A program made the position numbers and the translations under genes. This document shows positions 12,176 through 25,790 of a stretch of DNA of 64,000 nucleotides, one piece after another (position 1 is the stretch's first letter; the number at the start of each line of letters is the position of its first letter). The DNA is from Ectocarpus siliculosus (lineage: Eukaryota; Sar; Phaeophyceae; Ectocarpales; Ectocarpaceae), in contig FN649735.1 of assembly GCA_000310025.1 (NCBI GenBank), forward strand, positions 2,407,389 to 2,471,388, read 5' to 3'. The notes beneath the pieces are model-generated. The model made no database searches, had not been told where the DNA came from, and was given only the letters and a program-made list of their open reading frames with translations.

Positions 12176-14943
12176 GTGAGCGTATTTCTGAGTGTTTTGT
12201 TGTCTTTGGTACTCTTGCCGGATATATTGGGTAGTGCGTAGTGCGCCGAATGCAGTTGCGGCCGCACGATGGCAGCGGGACGTCTGCTCAAGGATTGTCC
12301 AAGAACCGCCTTTTTTTTACGTACACCCAGGCTGCTCATAGTTAACTTCTTGATTGTGTGGTTGACCTCTAGTTGGTCGTGCCGTGACTCTGTGCTGCGG
12401 TTGGGAGTGGTCGATGTTGCTTAACATTTTCTTACATGGCGTTGGTGTATTTTGCTCCCCAACTCTCTTTACTTCCACCCCTCTCTGAAATACCTCCAGG
12501 CACGCAAGGATGCCAAGGGCTATTGCTCCACACCACGCCTAGCGGACGGGATTCCGAGAATCTTACGGCGATCACCTACGCCGAGCGATGACGGTTGGTT
12601 GCAGTGCAACCTTCACGCACCGACAAGGGCAGGGATGCAGGGAGACGGCCAGGTGTTTCCTCTGCTATATCGCGACGACATCCTTGACGCGGGCGCTATC
12701 TCACTGAAGTATCTCCGCGTGGGAGGGTGGCGTGGGCAGCCGGTTGGCTAGGGTGGTGGTATCATGATTTGGCATGTAATAATGTACAGTTTGAGCAGGT
12801 AGGGAGGAGGGGGTTGAAGAGGAGGGTACAGTACATAGAGACGTGGGCCCCAGTGTGGATTGATTCCCCACGTTGAGTATGGTGCGTTGTTCAAGGAACA
12901 GGCGCTGGTTGTAGCATGTAACCTCTTACATGGGAAGGCCAGAGTCATTGGGTGGGAGTCCTTCCTGTATTTCATGAGGATGCAGTAAGCGTTACTACAA
13001 CGCTTTTTATCTTTTGGCCTCTTACTGACTACCACCCCGAGTAAATAGGATTTCCTGTACTCTTTTGACAAATATGTTTTTCAGGATTCACGGTAACGGA
13101 TTATACATACTGACGTCGAGTGCTGGCACCAGTATTGTACGGTCTCTCTCTGCAAATTTAGTAGGTAAATAGTGAGATAACCGCCCATAACAAGCTATCC
13201 CCACGGGTTGCCCCGTCTAGAGGACTGCCTGTGCTTTTTTTTCCCCCGTCCTGAAATGTATGCAGCATGTTTATTGCGATCAGATCGGGTGCCTATCGTT
13301 CGTAGCGACCGTGGCATGACAGGAGCGCAGGAAAAACCGAGAACCAAAATATGAGAACGGTTTGACATTGGTCTTTGTCTTGGTGGGTGAGCAAGAGGCA
13401 AGGGGTAGGCAAGGGCTAAAATAGGGTGATTTTTTCCATTTTCTAATGTTGTCCGGTCAGTTGTCTTGGGGGTGCGAATGAATGGATGAATTGATGATGT
13501 TTTTCCCTTGTCTTGGCGTCGATGATCGAACGACCGCATATGGCGGTAGCCGAGGAACAAAGACGATGCACGTACATTCGTTGCAGCATTGGCCTGACAG
13601 TCAAGAATATAGAAGTACGACGGTGTAGCTCTCATCGTTCACGAAACGTTGCTCGGGTAGTCCTGTCTCCCATGGGGACGTACATATTTTGTATAGATAG
13701 GTGGCGTTTCGATTCAGATTTGGACATTGCCAAGGCCATTGTGTACAGAGGGTGACGTAGAAACAGTTGGACGACTGTCCTGTGCAAAGCGTTTTGTCTG
13801 TGCTTGGCAGTGTTGCATATCGGTTGTCGATGCAGAACCAGTCGGGCGTTCTATTTGCTTGTCACCCTTTTTTGTGTCTCGAATGTCAGTCTTTTTGCAG
13901 TATCCCCCTTAGTGCCGTCTCGGCGTGTTGACCACTGTTTGTGTAGAAAAGCAGTGTAGAAATTATTAGACCGTCATATCCCGAACAAGCGGAGGTGAAC
14001 ACTAAAGCCATCCCGGAAGCTTAGGGGTTGGTTGGCAGAAACAATGTAAAACGCAACGTGAGTGGGGGGACAGGTCGGGCCCTGTTTATGTGCAGCAGAT
14101 CGTGGGAATGGATCAGGACGACGAAACCGATTGTGGCAACAAGATGCCGGCCGGCTTGTGTACATGTTGCTGAAGGCAAGAAAATTCTGCAAAACTCGGT
14201 GGTGGACCCAGACGGGTCCCACTGCACGAGAATACTGCTGTACGTTGAATCCCCGTAGTGCAGATTCGGGCAGAAAAGGAAGCCTTGCCTTGGCCGCTTT
14301 GGATGTCTTCAACCATGAGTAGTCTTTAGTCCACCCAGGGGCTTGAAACTGCTGCACGGCATTCGACCAACCCGAGCCTGTGCCGGAGGGACAGCATGTT
14401 GATGATGCACACAGACCTCGTCCACGACATTGGTTCTGACTAAAAACAACAGAGAAACTACTACGGCAGATTTGCGTTTTGAGGAAAAGGAGCCGGCGGT
14501 CGAGAAAAATCGAAAAACCGCCGTATCACCTCCCCTCTCTTCTTCACGTTTTCTGTCTACACGAGAATCACTTGGTGCGACCGCTACTCTGTGCGAACAG
14601 AGTTGTGTACCAGCACAACGCTGCTTCTTTCGCTCCTGTCGCTACTACATACTTGCACTCTCGCCATCCTTCTATACAACAAGTCTTCTGGACGTGGCAG
14701 GGGGGGGGGGCACTGCCACCCACCTTCCCCTCCCAACCTCCTAACGCGTCAACACAACCAAAAACACTAAAACAACACCACGTTTCCTTGGGCAGCTCTA
14801 TAGACTCTCCCCGCACCATGCAAAACACAGCATGCTCTTTACACAGAAACACGCGCGCCGCTGCTACTTCTACATAAGGGTTCTGGTTTGGACGAACCTC
14901 GTCCCAATTTCCACACCCATTTTCTTCCTAAAGATGAAGATTT
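12176..14943. other. Convergent intergenic region
   Basis: This lies between the 3' ends of the SAP-SURF2 gene (+) and the Tat-SF1-like gene (-) and should contain both 3' untranslated regions. A possible 3' UTR intron of the SAP-SURF2 gene would run from the donor at 12176 to a CTCCAG acceptor near 12500. Open frames here, such as 13195-13635 (-), lack domains and look incidental. A poly-G run sits at 14700-14710. Confidence 0.45.
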
Positions 14944-17900
14944 TCACGCTTCTGTTCGTGGCCGAAGCTCCTCCGGAAGCTCTTGTTCCTCCAGCCAATC
15001 ACCGAAAGCGTCCAATCGCTGGGCCTGAACCGCGTCCAGCCAATCGGAATCAGATATGGCAAACTTGTGTTAGTAGAGGAGGGCGGGGGGCAAACATAGC
15101 TCTAATGGCGCACGGGTCTGAGAAAGCTGAACGACGTGAGAGCGGCACGTAAATCATTTTGTCGGTAAATAAAGAGGGCTCAGGGCGTTGCGAACGGTGG
15201 CGTGTGCTGCTGGACGAGAACACGCCGAGTGTGGCAAATCTTCAGCACGCAGTCCCGAAGCAGCGATATCGCAGTTTGGCCGAGTTCAGGAGGGTCGGCC
15301 AGCGCCTTGAATCTGCTTCTTATTAACGAAACCTGTAATACTCTGTCTGGGGCACAGCTCATCGTTGTGTCATTTTGTTGTGTCTTTCACCAACGCTGCA
15401 CCCTCTCTTACGGTTGATATCGTCGTTGATATCTTTGCAACAGAATGTAGCTTTCTTCAGAGAGGGTGGGACGAAACCACAACACAAGAAAACATCCCAA
15501 CAACAAGGGCCCTATTATTAAATAGCTGCGTTAAGAAGCTGCGAGCAAAAACAGCCCGCCTTTACTTCACTGTACCGCACCTCTTCTTTCTCGTCCTCTT
15601 CCTTGATCGTGTAGTTCGTCACTCCATCCCAGAAGTGGCACGACAGCTTGCGGCCGCCGAAAAATCGCCCGTCGAAGACCTTTACGCACTCGGAAGCCGC
15701 GTACGCCGTCCCGAACTGCTCATGATCGGAGCGCAAAAAGCACGCGACACGTTGTACGGGAAAAGGGGACACCAAGAGTGGCAGGCACGACGGGTTTCCG
15801 TTAGATACACAGGCTTCTTTTCCAGCCCAGTCTGTGTTCAGGCATAATTTGCTTTTTACTTGTTCTTCCTGCTGTGACGACGCTCGCGACAACACTCAGG
15901 ATACGCGCTCCGCAATCTCCTACGTTGTTTTGTTTCTCTGGACTTTCGTCTCTCTCGAGATTTTTTTTTGTTTCGACTTACGTCTTCCCAAGCGGTGGGA
16001 CTCTCTCCCAGTCTGATGTATATTTAGACCGTGGTTTTGGGTAGGCTTGTGGTCGCACGGAAATTGGCAATATCCGCCTTTGAAGAGCGGGGAAAGAGAA
16101 AGTTCTGCATCGAGGCAATCGAGGCGGAACCATTCTCAACGCGAAAACAAGGGTCCATTACCGCGGGGCGACGTGGATTCGACAAAGTTGGGGGGGGGGG
16201 AGCAGATGTTAAGTCATCCACAACGAGCGCCTGAGGACACGAGCCATTTCCGAGTGACTCCCACCTTGACTACCACGGGCCCCTTGTTGTTCTTGGCGAA
16301 CACCGTGATCTTCTCCACGGGTCCGAGCTTCTCGCCCTCCGCCAGCAGGTCGGCCTCCAGCTCTTCGCCAAACCTCTCGTTTGCCTGCGCAAGTCGAGCG
16401 ACGACGACGACGGAACGGAACGGAACGGAACGGAAAAGCCGGAGCGAAACATACCCGCGAGAAGAGGACTTGGAGCACCGAACCAACATCAAGACGAATC
16501 TAGCAAATTCGTGGACCTGCTCTTCCATCGAAAGGTGGCTACCTCCCCCCACCCCAAAAAAAAAGAGTTGAACGGTGGGCCAAAGTTTGGTGCAGCGGTG
16601 GAGGGAAACCAAACTCTACGCCAAAATGCCAAAAAAAGAGCAAGTACCATCCGCACTGGTGAACAAAAACTAATGACGTTGGGGGTCCAACATCCGGTCC
16701 AGTGGTGTCTCTGACCTGCCACCTACGGTAATCCGTCTTTCGTGCTGCGTACAGTATATAGGCCATAAACCGACAGTTGGGTCAATCTGTTAGGCACGGT
16801 AGCGCTGAGGAGGCTCCCTCGTGGGTTCTACCACGGTCACAGGATTCCCCCCCCGAATCATTTACATGGGAGGATGTGGGCCTTCTGCGAGGACCCCGAT
16901 TTCGCTTTTCCGGTTCGCACTTGGTGCTCGCATATCAAGAGAGCAGCAACGCCTTGTGTCCACGCAAACTTTCTTGGTAACGAGATGGTGCCACATAGCT
17001 CCCCCACTAGTCTAATCACTTTTGTACGTTCCGCACACACCCAACTCTATGTTGCACTGGAATAGCGGCTTACATGCTCGGGTGGACACAAGGCGTGTAC
17101 AACCGCAATGAACCAGGCTCTAAAGTTGTGGCTCTTCGACGGGGGTGGTGGGGGGGGGTGGGGGGGGCGGAAGGTCTTGTCCTAGGCATTACCAAAGGGT
17201 GCGATTGAATCACCAAGTACTAACCTCGAAGTCTGACGGATGGAACATGTTCTCCACGACGACGATCTTAAGCCCCCCCTTTGTTGCGCCCGTGTCGTCG
17301 TTCTCCGCCCACGACAAGGCCTGCTCCGCCGCCGCTCTTGCCACCTGCAGAGAAACCATGAATAAAAAAAAAGGCCCACACCACAGAACGAAAGATCGGG
17401 TCCCGGAGGGAAAGGGAACGGTCAGTCCTGTTCCCTCTCGAACAGCTATTTAGTGCGGTCCAACTGAGCATAGGTGGCGAACTTGACATGTGCGCCGCAT
17501 TTCTCATAGCCAGGAATAACAGTGAGCAAACACCGGGGCAAAAACCTGTCCGCTGAGCCTGGTACATCACGCTGGTACACACAAAATAACAAACCGCGGG
17601 ATACCGTACACATCCCAATCCCCGTCCCAACCGAGTCTCCCCAATCACACAGGTACAGTTCTCCACGTTCTTGGCTCTAGCGCCGCACGCCCTATACGGC
17701 GATATCGCAACGTGCAACGTGCCACTCCCGCCTCGCCCCCGTGTAGGTAAAACGTAAATTTACTTCGGTTGTTGGGTCAAAAGAGGCGCATCTCCGTGAC
17801 ATTCAGCGCGAGAACTCCCGCCTGAGTGACAACCTCAAAACCATCGGGAAACACATGATGTACTACATACACGAAGTCGATATCGACACAGAACTTCGTT

Positions 17901-20900
17901 TGAGGCACGCTTGACTTGGATCTACAGTAAAGGCTCAAGAGGCAGTCCATTGAACACAAGCTGGTCACACAGGAATGACACTGTTATCAGTGTCACTGGA
18001 CGTCACCGGGAACAATCCTGTTTCGGCTTTCCCCCTGTTGGGTTCGATGTGGCCACAGATCCAAGAGTTTGGGCTATTTGATGGCGTGAAATAACAACAG
18101 CTGGACAACACACAAAATATTTGCCGCGCCATACCCCACCTTAACACGGGCGTCGTTGACCTTGAGCCGCTTGGTGTTGTCGAAGCTTTGCCCCTTTTGC
18201 TGGAAGACAGCCTTCGACACCTGGGTATACAAGTAGCAGATGTTCCACAAAGATAAACGAACACGCCCGATTGAAAGCAGTTAAAAGCGACAGAGAGTGT
18301 GTGGCAACAAAAAAATGAACAGGAGAGACATAGAGCGCTCAGGAGAGCACTGTGCGAGTTGTGGAAGGAAGAACACGAAGAAGAGCTAACCCAGAAGAAA
18401 ATCCGTCAATGTTTCAGTGGTAGGTCAGCCAAAAGCCTTTCATCTCTGACCTCACCGTATGGCTCCAAGAGCAATTTCGCATACTCCCTCCCGCAGACCC
18501 CACTGTTGTTCCTATTAAGCACAAGAATCACACAGCAACGGCAGTCTGCACAAAAGCTCCCTCCACCCCGAGCGGGCCAGCCATTCTTCAGCCCGGTAGT
18601 ATACCACGCAACATAGGGGGGTGCTGCAGCAGGGCAGCAGGAGTACAGTGGTGAAGTCAGCCCTCGTCTCGTCGTCAGTGCGACGTCTACCACGGCAGGG
18701 AAACGACCCCACTTGATGGGGATGGGACACGTGGAGCCACGCACCTCGATGGTCACTCCCGGCCTCAGCTGTCCCTCGTGTAACACGTTGATGGCCATCT
18801 CCACCGACTCTGCCTTGGCGTAGCAGACGCTGCCGTCGCCCTTTGGGTGTCCCTCGTCGTCCCTGACCAACAAAAACAAAAAACAACAAAACACGGTTAC
18901 TACGGTGACAGCACGAGTGGCCAACCCCCGCCAGGTTGTACCAGCACGGCCGCCCGCCCGGCATATATGCATCAAGACAAGCCAAGGCGTCAACCGATCA
19001 GCCAGGTAGAGGCCTTGTGAATCGACGCGATGCCAAACTACAGCTGTTGCTTGACGAAGCAAGCGATGGCCGCCATTGTAATGTGATGGGGGATGGGGGT
19101 GATTTTGCCCGTGCCTGCTCGAAACCCGAAAGAAATGCCACAGGCGTGTGTGACGGGTATGCCACACCATCACGTTCGCCGGGTAACCATACGACACAAG
19201 TAAAACGTATCACGTGTGCATATGCATGAATAGGAGAACGGTTAATACCGTTGCCGTCAAGAGTATAAGTGTTAGCACACCACAACAGCGGTTGGTGCTA
19301 GGACACAACATTTCCAAAACTTGTACGGTGGGTTGGGTGAGTCTTTAGTCTCATCTTTGCCTTCACAATACTACCGAGACAATTACAGTGCAAGCACTAT
19401 AGGAAGCGCGGTTTGTTCGCGAAAACTAGAGGCAAGTGGCGCCATACTAAATACAACGCGAATTCAGGTCTACCAGAACGGGCGTTGCACGTGCCGCAAA
19501 ACTATCAGCCGAGCTGCCTCGCTTTGCGTGTAAATACCTATCTTACTCTTCGAATCTCAACATTGCTAGCACGTCTATTCCGACCGCATATCGACCTCAC
19601 TTATCAATGTATAAACGTTAGTCTGTCTCACTTGTAAATCTTGATCTTGGGTTGTTGTGTTAGGGGGTCCGTAGCGATGATGCCGCACTTGCTGAAGTGC
19701 TCCCTGACCTCCTCAACCTCTATGTCCACCGGAAGACCTGCAACAGACGCAACAACAACAACAGCAGAAGCATCAGGAAACCAGGCCAAAAAACAAAAAA
19801 GGCACGTTCAGGCGGACTTGAACTATGCCCACACGGACACCAATACACGAGATCACATCCCCGGATAAATCTGACGTCATTGCTGACTACTGTACAATCA
19901 GAGACACTTGACCATGTTCCTGGACACACCCGTACATTGCACTTCCACGACTTGAAGGACAGGAAACGGCCTGTTGTCCCGCGATAGTGAGTGAACCACA
20001 AGTCAAACGGCGATGGTCACCCGCCTACCACTAACTCGACTATTTGACTCATACAGCTACGCGCGAAGGCATGCACAAGGCGCTGAGACACTGAGGTCGC
20101 GGAGGCCTGAACGTCAACACTTTTTCGTGAGCAGGACGACAGAAGATCCAAAGGCACACGGTTACAAGATTCGCGCCGGTTCAAATTTGACCAAGGTACA
20201 ATAATCATCGGTTTTCCAAAACCCCAACATCGAACGGAACTGCAGAAACCACAACAAGAACAGTACAGATGGCCATCAACACCACTACAACGGCCATGCT
20301 CTCACCCTTTACGTAGACCCAGAGATTAGTGGCCTTCTTGTTCCACTGGAGCCCTCGCTTCTTCTTGTTCTTTTTCTTGGCCTTCTTCTGTTGCGCCGCT
20401 TCGCTAGTGTTATCACTACTCTCTCCCGCACCACCCGCCTTCTCTCCCCCCCCCCCCGCCCCCTCGGCCTCCCTCTTGGCATCCTCTAGCAACTCCCCCC
20501 AGTGCGCCGTGTCGGGATCGTCATCACCGCCTGCCGCTACGGCGGCCCCCGTACCACCCTTCTGGCCGGCGGCGGCGTCCCTGTTGGCCTTCTTGTCCTC
20601 CTTGGATTTGGCTTTGAGCTTGGCCTGCTGCTTGGCTCTTCGAATTTTCCAAGGTTCTTCCTCCTGCAAAAAGCAACAATGGAGGAGCGAGGGTTGCTTA
20701 GGATGGGTTCCACGGGGGTAGACGCTGTTGGGGAACTCGAGGGTGTCCGTGCTGAGGAGTTTTCGGAGCGGTCTGCGGAGCCAAACTGCGTACAGTGTAG
20801 CATACCACGACACTGCGACCACGTAAGCACGACGGAGAGGGCAAGGGGAATGACACGCCAAGATGGGACAACCATCATACGCATTGCACAAGCCAGCGAC

Positions 20901-23900
20901 GACAGCAGCAGCAGCATCAACAACAACGGCAACAAACAACGCCAAACGCCAAACGCCAAATCAACATCTTCAGCAACAAGCAAACAACAAGCTCACCTCT
21001 TCCTCTTCCTCTAACTCCTCCTCCTCATCTCCCTCTACCTCCTTCCAGTCCCCCTTCTCCTCGTCCCAAGCAAACTTGGTACCGTCGTCAGCCATGAAGC
21101 TCCGCTTGCTCTGCCACCGTTACCACGCGACGACAACAGCGTGCACCACCAAGTTTGTGCGTCAGTCTGTTAACAAGCAAACGTTAGGGGGCACCGTCCA
21201 CAACGACAACACGAACAAACCGCATGCCCCTTCACCGGGACGAGCTGCGGCGGTTTCATCGCGCCGCTTTCTTGCTTCCCGCCGACGGTATGTGCAACAA
21301 TGCCAACACCAGCACAACAGACCGCAAACACACACACGCGCGCTTCGTTCGAATCCGTGAGAATACAAATTTCACAACAAGCTGTCCAAGCCCTCTACTC
21401 TTCACAGCGTGTACGGTGTCACTGAACCTGCTGACATCAGTGCTCTCGAGAAAACAACCGAACAGCCGCCAAAGTTCACCAGCATGCCGAAACGGCGAGT
21501 CAGCCACTCTCACCTCCTTTTTCGGAGGCGGCTCATATGCGGGCTGCGCCTCATCGTCTGCCTCGAAGACCATCATCTTCTCGGGAGCGTCGTCCGTCCC
21601 CATCCCTTCCTCTTCCTCCTCTTCGTCATCCCCATCTTGCAACAGTGGCCGCAACTCCGATACCTGCAAAGGTCGCATAGTCGATCGGCCCGCAACCAAC
21701 AAAGGTGGCCATTTAAGGTCGAGAGAAACGAACTGCAATCTTTATACCTTAGTTGCCTGTGCTTCTGTACCATGCATAGCCGCGCACTTGAATGCTCTTT
21801 CCCACTGAACGTGCTTGAAGACGTCTATGCATAGAACCGAAAACGACACAGGGTTGTAGAGCTCCGTCAGCAAGATCAAGAATTCGCTACGCGGCGCGGG
21901 GGAGGTCCCTCTGCCGTGTGCCGAACGCTCTTAACGTACAAAATGCGGCTTACCTCGCCAAGGGGCTTCCAGTCTCCCATTCCCGTGGTCCAGGCCATGG
22001 TCATCCCGTCCACCTCCCCCTGTCGAAGCAGCCGCGACAGAGCGGCGGCGCTTACCGGCCTGAGAAAAAGGCACCCCGCAACGGCACACGGGTGCGGTAG
22101 ATGTAAGCAAACGAAACCAGGGGTGACGAGAAATACACGAGGCAACGGAGGAAGCACATGACATGAAACAATAGAGGTCGATGCATGTATCTATAAAGGC
22201 GGTGGAACAAACGTGGTAGAACAAACATGGGCGAGTGAGATTGTTGTGAAGATCAAATGACAGCCACTGCTGGTGAACGGCAGACGAACGCGGTAGAAAC
22301 AATCAACCATTAGTAAGCCCGACGAAATACCCGGCGTAAAAACCCCTGCCTGTTCGACTCCAGTGCCGATTCGGGTCGATTTGGATAAGCCCCCCTCTGT
22401 GCGTTGAGCTTCCTTGGAGAAGGAAAAACGAGCTGAAAGGGGAACACTTGATGTACTGTAGGTGTCATTCTGTACAGGTTGGATCGGAGGGCCTCCAGCC
22501 CACTGCCTGCGGTCTACGACTAAGTGCCATTGAGGGTCACCATCGAGCGAGCTCCCGTTGTTGAATGCGAATGACTAGCTCTTGAGCTTGACGCTGGCTC
22601 GAGCTGCATGGCTCCTACCACGCTGTTGTGGCACCCGTAGAAGGTTTCACATAATCGAACTGCAGAAGACATGGCCTGCTGGGACAACAACAATTTAATA
22701 ATTTTCTCACCCTCGTTGTTCCGAGTTCTCTCCCAGGTAGAGCCACGGGGTAGCGGCGAGTTCGCTGGTTTCTCGGAATGCCTCGATCTGCGAAAGAACG
22801 ACAAGCGATAAGGACGTTGAATAAATTATGAGGAAATGTGTTCATCTAAGTGTACGGCGTTTATGGGTTGTGAACGGGTAAAAAGACAGGTGGGGCTGGG
22901 TATCTATACCGACAAGACACGGCAGACCAGGGTAGCGCCTCGATCTATTTGTATGCATACAGGGATCCAGACTGTAGGCGTAGTGAAGTCGCCACACCAG
23001 TCGCGAACCCTCTGCGTCAATTTCGGTCAATTCGCTACAGTGGCGGCTACGGTTTAAAAAAGAGACTATTTTAAGAGAAAGTACCGATTTAAGAGATTCA
23101 AACTGGCTTGTCACGACCATGAGAAATTCATACATTTCACAGCAGTACGGTTTAAGAGAAAACCGGATTCAAGAGAGAAATACTGGCTTATCACGACCCT
23201 CTCTTAAACTATAGCCACCACTGTACTGGAGAGGCGCGACGAATCAACCGAACATCCTTCGGGGCCTGGAAAAGGTGTTGTCGACGGCGTCCCTGGCAGT
23301 CAGCCGGAATTCCGGATCTATGTGGAACTCATGGGACGTTTGTGGTTTTGCCAAACAGGGCCGCAGGACAGATAGTCTACACAGCAGGAAATAGCCCAGA
23401 AAAACTAACGCAGCCAGACGACCAGTTAGGCACGAGGTATGGCTGCTGCAGTATCGTACAGCAGCAGTGTTACGTCGGTACGGGTATGCATTTTGGTCGG
23501 CGAGCAGGATTGGAGAAGGCGAGGTACAGCAGTAGGTTCCGGAACAAAGAGCCTGTGCCTTATAGTCTCGCACAGCAAGATCGGAGCGATAGACTATTTA
23601 TAATAATGTGCATAGACTACCGTATATTGCTGTACAACGTCAACAGCACACCCAAAAACAAAGTAATAAATAAAGAATCCCGTTCAGACGAGATGCTCCT
23701 GGGCTGAGACCCACCTGTGCGAGCGGCTGCCACTCAGACATGCCCTGCGACCACGCCATCATATCTTTGTGGGCTGTCCCGATCCTCAGGAGCTTGAGCA
23801 TGAGACTCTCCGTCAACGGCCCGTGCTGTGTGGGATTGGCTCCGTCCAGATACATCCACATCCCAGCGGCGTCACCACCTTCGTCGTCCCCTTTCGCTTC

Positions 23901-24056
23901 GTCCTTGCTTGGCGATTTATTTTCTTCTTCTCTTGCTCCTGCTGAAGCGCTCTGCTGTGTGTCTGCTGCTGTGGGAGCCTGCTGTATTGATGGCGAGGCT
24001 GTCCCTGCTGTTGTCGCCTTGCTCTTGTCCTCGACCTCACCCTGAGCTTGCTCCAT
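14944..24056 (-). CDS. HTATSF1: Tat-SF1/CUS2-type splicing factor with two GYF_2-like domains and two RRMs
   Basis: Thirteen exons, all GT-AG, phases closing to 648 residues: 23715-24056, 22711-22787, 21954-22059, 21514-21663, 20997-21110, 20306-20663, 19632-19737, 18745-18862, 18140-18220, 17225-17344, 16265-16384, 15581-15715, 14944-15063 (TGA). The family (human HTATSF1, yeast Cus2) remodels U2 snRNP with SF3b1. Domains in order: acidic/Ser N-terminus; GYF_2-like domain 1, residues about 66-114 (MWMYLDG, MMAWSQGMSEWQPL); domain 2, about 129-175 (WLYLGE, AWTTGMGDWKPLGE); the family block RSFMADDGTKFAWDEEKGDW (about 228-247); a Lys-rich stretch; RRM1, about 378-455 (NLWVYVKGLPVDIE); RRM2, about 507-600, ending in the hallmark GRFFGGRKLSCHFWDGVTNY; and the C-terminal RLDAFGDWLEEQELPEE. 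The start is the ATG at 24056 (MEQAQGEVED); an in-frame ATG at 24101 is a less likely alternative. Introns contain a MITE. The last acceptor (CACAAG at 15064-15069) is the weakest junction. Confidence 0.93.
23038..23223. mobile_element. 186-bp MITE-like element with TA target duplication
   Basis: The left end CAGTGGCGGCTACGGTTTAA and the reverse complement of the right end CAGTGGTGGCTATAGTTTAA match at all but three positions. The element is flanked by TA on both sides (23036-23037 and 23224-23225), as expected of Tc1/mariner-type or similar cut-and-paste transposons. It has no coding capacity. Internally it repeats TTTAAGAGA-like and GGCTT(G/A)TCACGACC motifs. It lies in the first intron of the Tat-SF1-like gene. 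Confidence 0.72.
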
Positions 24057-24124
24057 TCTTTGCGCTCGTTGGGGGTTGAGGTCCTTCGCACACCAACACA
24101 CACAGGCACAGCTTGGTCTTCCTC

Positions 24125-24128
<4 letters not shown>

Positions 24129-24171
<43 letters not shown>
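24129..24171. repeat. (TC)n microsatellite
   Basis: About 21 TC units. On the minus strand this is a GA tract about 75 bp upstream of the preferred start codon of the Tat-SF1-like gene, so it probably lies in its 5' untranslated region or core promoter. Confidence 0.95.
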
Positions 24172-24175
<4 letters not shown>

Positions 24176-25590
24176 ACTCACCGCTGTGTTCGTCTCTGTC
24201 GTGCTGTGTGGCACAGACAGCAGAGTGTGTTGCAGGTTGGTTGCGGCATGTCTTTTGTCTTTCGAGGCAGGGGGCTCCGCAATGATGATTGCACATAACG
24301 CCAAAGAGCGATTCGCGTCTCCCCTGAGGATATCATGCACTCCTGTCACACCTGCCCCTCTCTGCCTGCTGCCCTTGACAGAGGTCTAGACTAGTCAGAG
24401 GTCTGTCACAGCCTGACCATCTAGGCAAGGTTCACCAGGGTATGGTATCCTTCGGGCGAAGAATCCATGTTTCTGTTCTTGGCGAGAATGACTGGGGAAG
24501 ATCACGACACCGGCTCTCCTGCAGAGAGAGAGCCGGCAGGGGCAACGAACGAGCGTAACGGAGTCTTCTAAGTCCTGTGGACGGCCATGGGGCAGACGTT
24601 TCAGGGTCGCAACGTTGTTTCCTGGATGGACATCTATGGGGATCCACCTTGAGGCAGCGATAAGTGAGTGCCAGCTTCGCATTTGTGAATCCATTCACCA
24701 CATTATTTTGCCTCCTGGGCGGGTCGGGTGCAACATGTCCACGTTTACATGTACCACATGATTCAACTGCTATATAAACCAGATGTACGTGGATAGCCTG
24801 GTGATACCTGGTCGAGAAGGCACGGCCGCCGTTGCTGCAACCCCTCGGCCTCGAATGGTAGATTCAGATGTTTCACGCTGCGGCCTACATAGTGTGGCAG
24901 GGATCCAAAACTACTCCATTTACCCGTGGCAAGATCCACGTGTAGGAATGCTCTTCAGACTACACACATGGGCTGCTGTTGCTCCTGGTGTTCACCATCC
25001 GTGTTCTGCGTATTATCATACAATACCACCTTACAACGAACTCGCAAGGCCGGCTTTCCGAGTATTCCTCTTCTCCTCCGCGGGTGCATGTAGAAAAGCG
25101 CGACGTTTGATTCATGTTCTGCGTAGCTTTCCAAAACATGACCTCACGTATGCATAGGACTGGAACCAACTTTCTGGTGCGACTATCTAGGGATGGATCG
25201 AGCTTGGAAGATCCCATCCACAGGGGTTTGTGGTGCTACTGTACTCTGAAACAATAAAAATTTGGCGCACACTGCTGTCGAGGCTACCTCTCCCCAGCAC
25301 CCATGACGTTGAACCAAGCCTTCCTTCTCGTCTCCATTCCTACACGGCGGCATTTGACCAACAGCAGCGCATTCCTTTGCTTGCTTCGCGCGCGGCCTCG
25401 ACTCTTACCAACGCCGTGGAGGGTTGCCACAGAATAGCTACATACTAACACACTAAGAGTTATGCTGGGTGATCCGCTGCACTCACCACGATCAGGTGGG
25501 GGTCAAGGAGCCGCCCGCCGCCATATCCTGTGGCCGTCTTGTTTTGCGTCGTCGTGTAGCGGTAAACTGATGATACCCTTTACGTCCATC
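24172..25590. other. Spacer between the Tat-SF1-like gene and the duplicated block
   Basis: This probably includes the promoter of the Tat-SF1-like gene. The longest frame, 24783-25157 (+), has no recognisable domain and no matching exon phases. No transposon ends were recognised. Confidence 0.4.
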
Positions 25591-25790
25591 TCCCGATGAG
25601 GTCCGATGAACCTGCCGCCCTGGGAGTTGAAAACAGCAACTTATTTCTAAACGTTGCTTTCCCAAGTAGGAAGGGGCAGGCGCCTCAGCGGAAGCAGCCT
25701 TGTAGAAGACGGCGTATCCCGTCCCCACAATCCCCTCGCCGCGCGGCCTTGCTTGCCCCTCGTCCTCCCCTCGTGCGCCTGCCGAACCAG

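Noticed and set aside
13195-13635. 146-codon minus-strand frame between convergent genes
   Set aside because: No domain and likely in 3' untranslated or intergenic sequence.
24783-25157. 124-codon plus-strand frame
   Set aside because: No domain, no coding-like bias, no splice partners.
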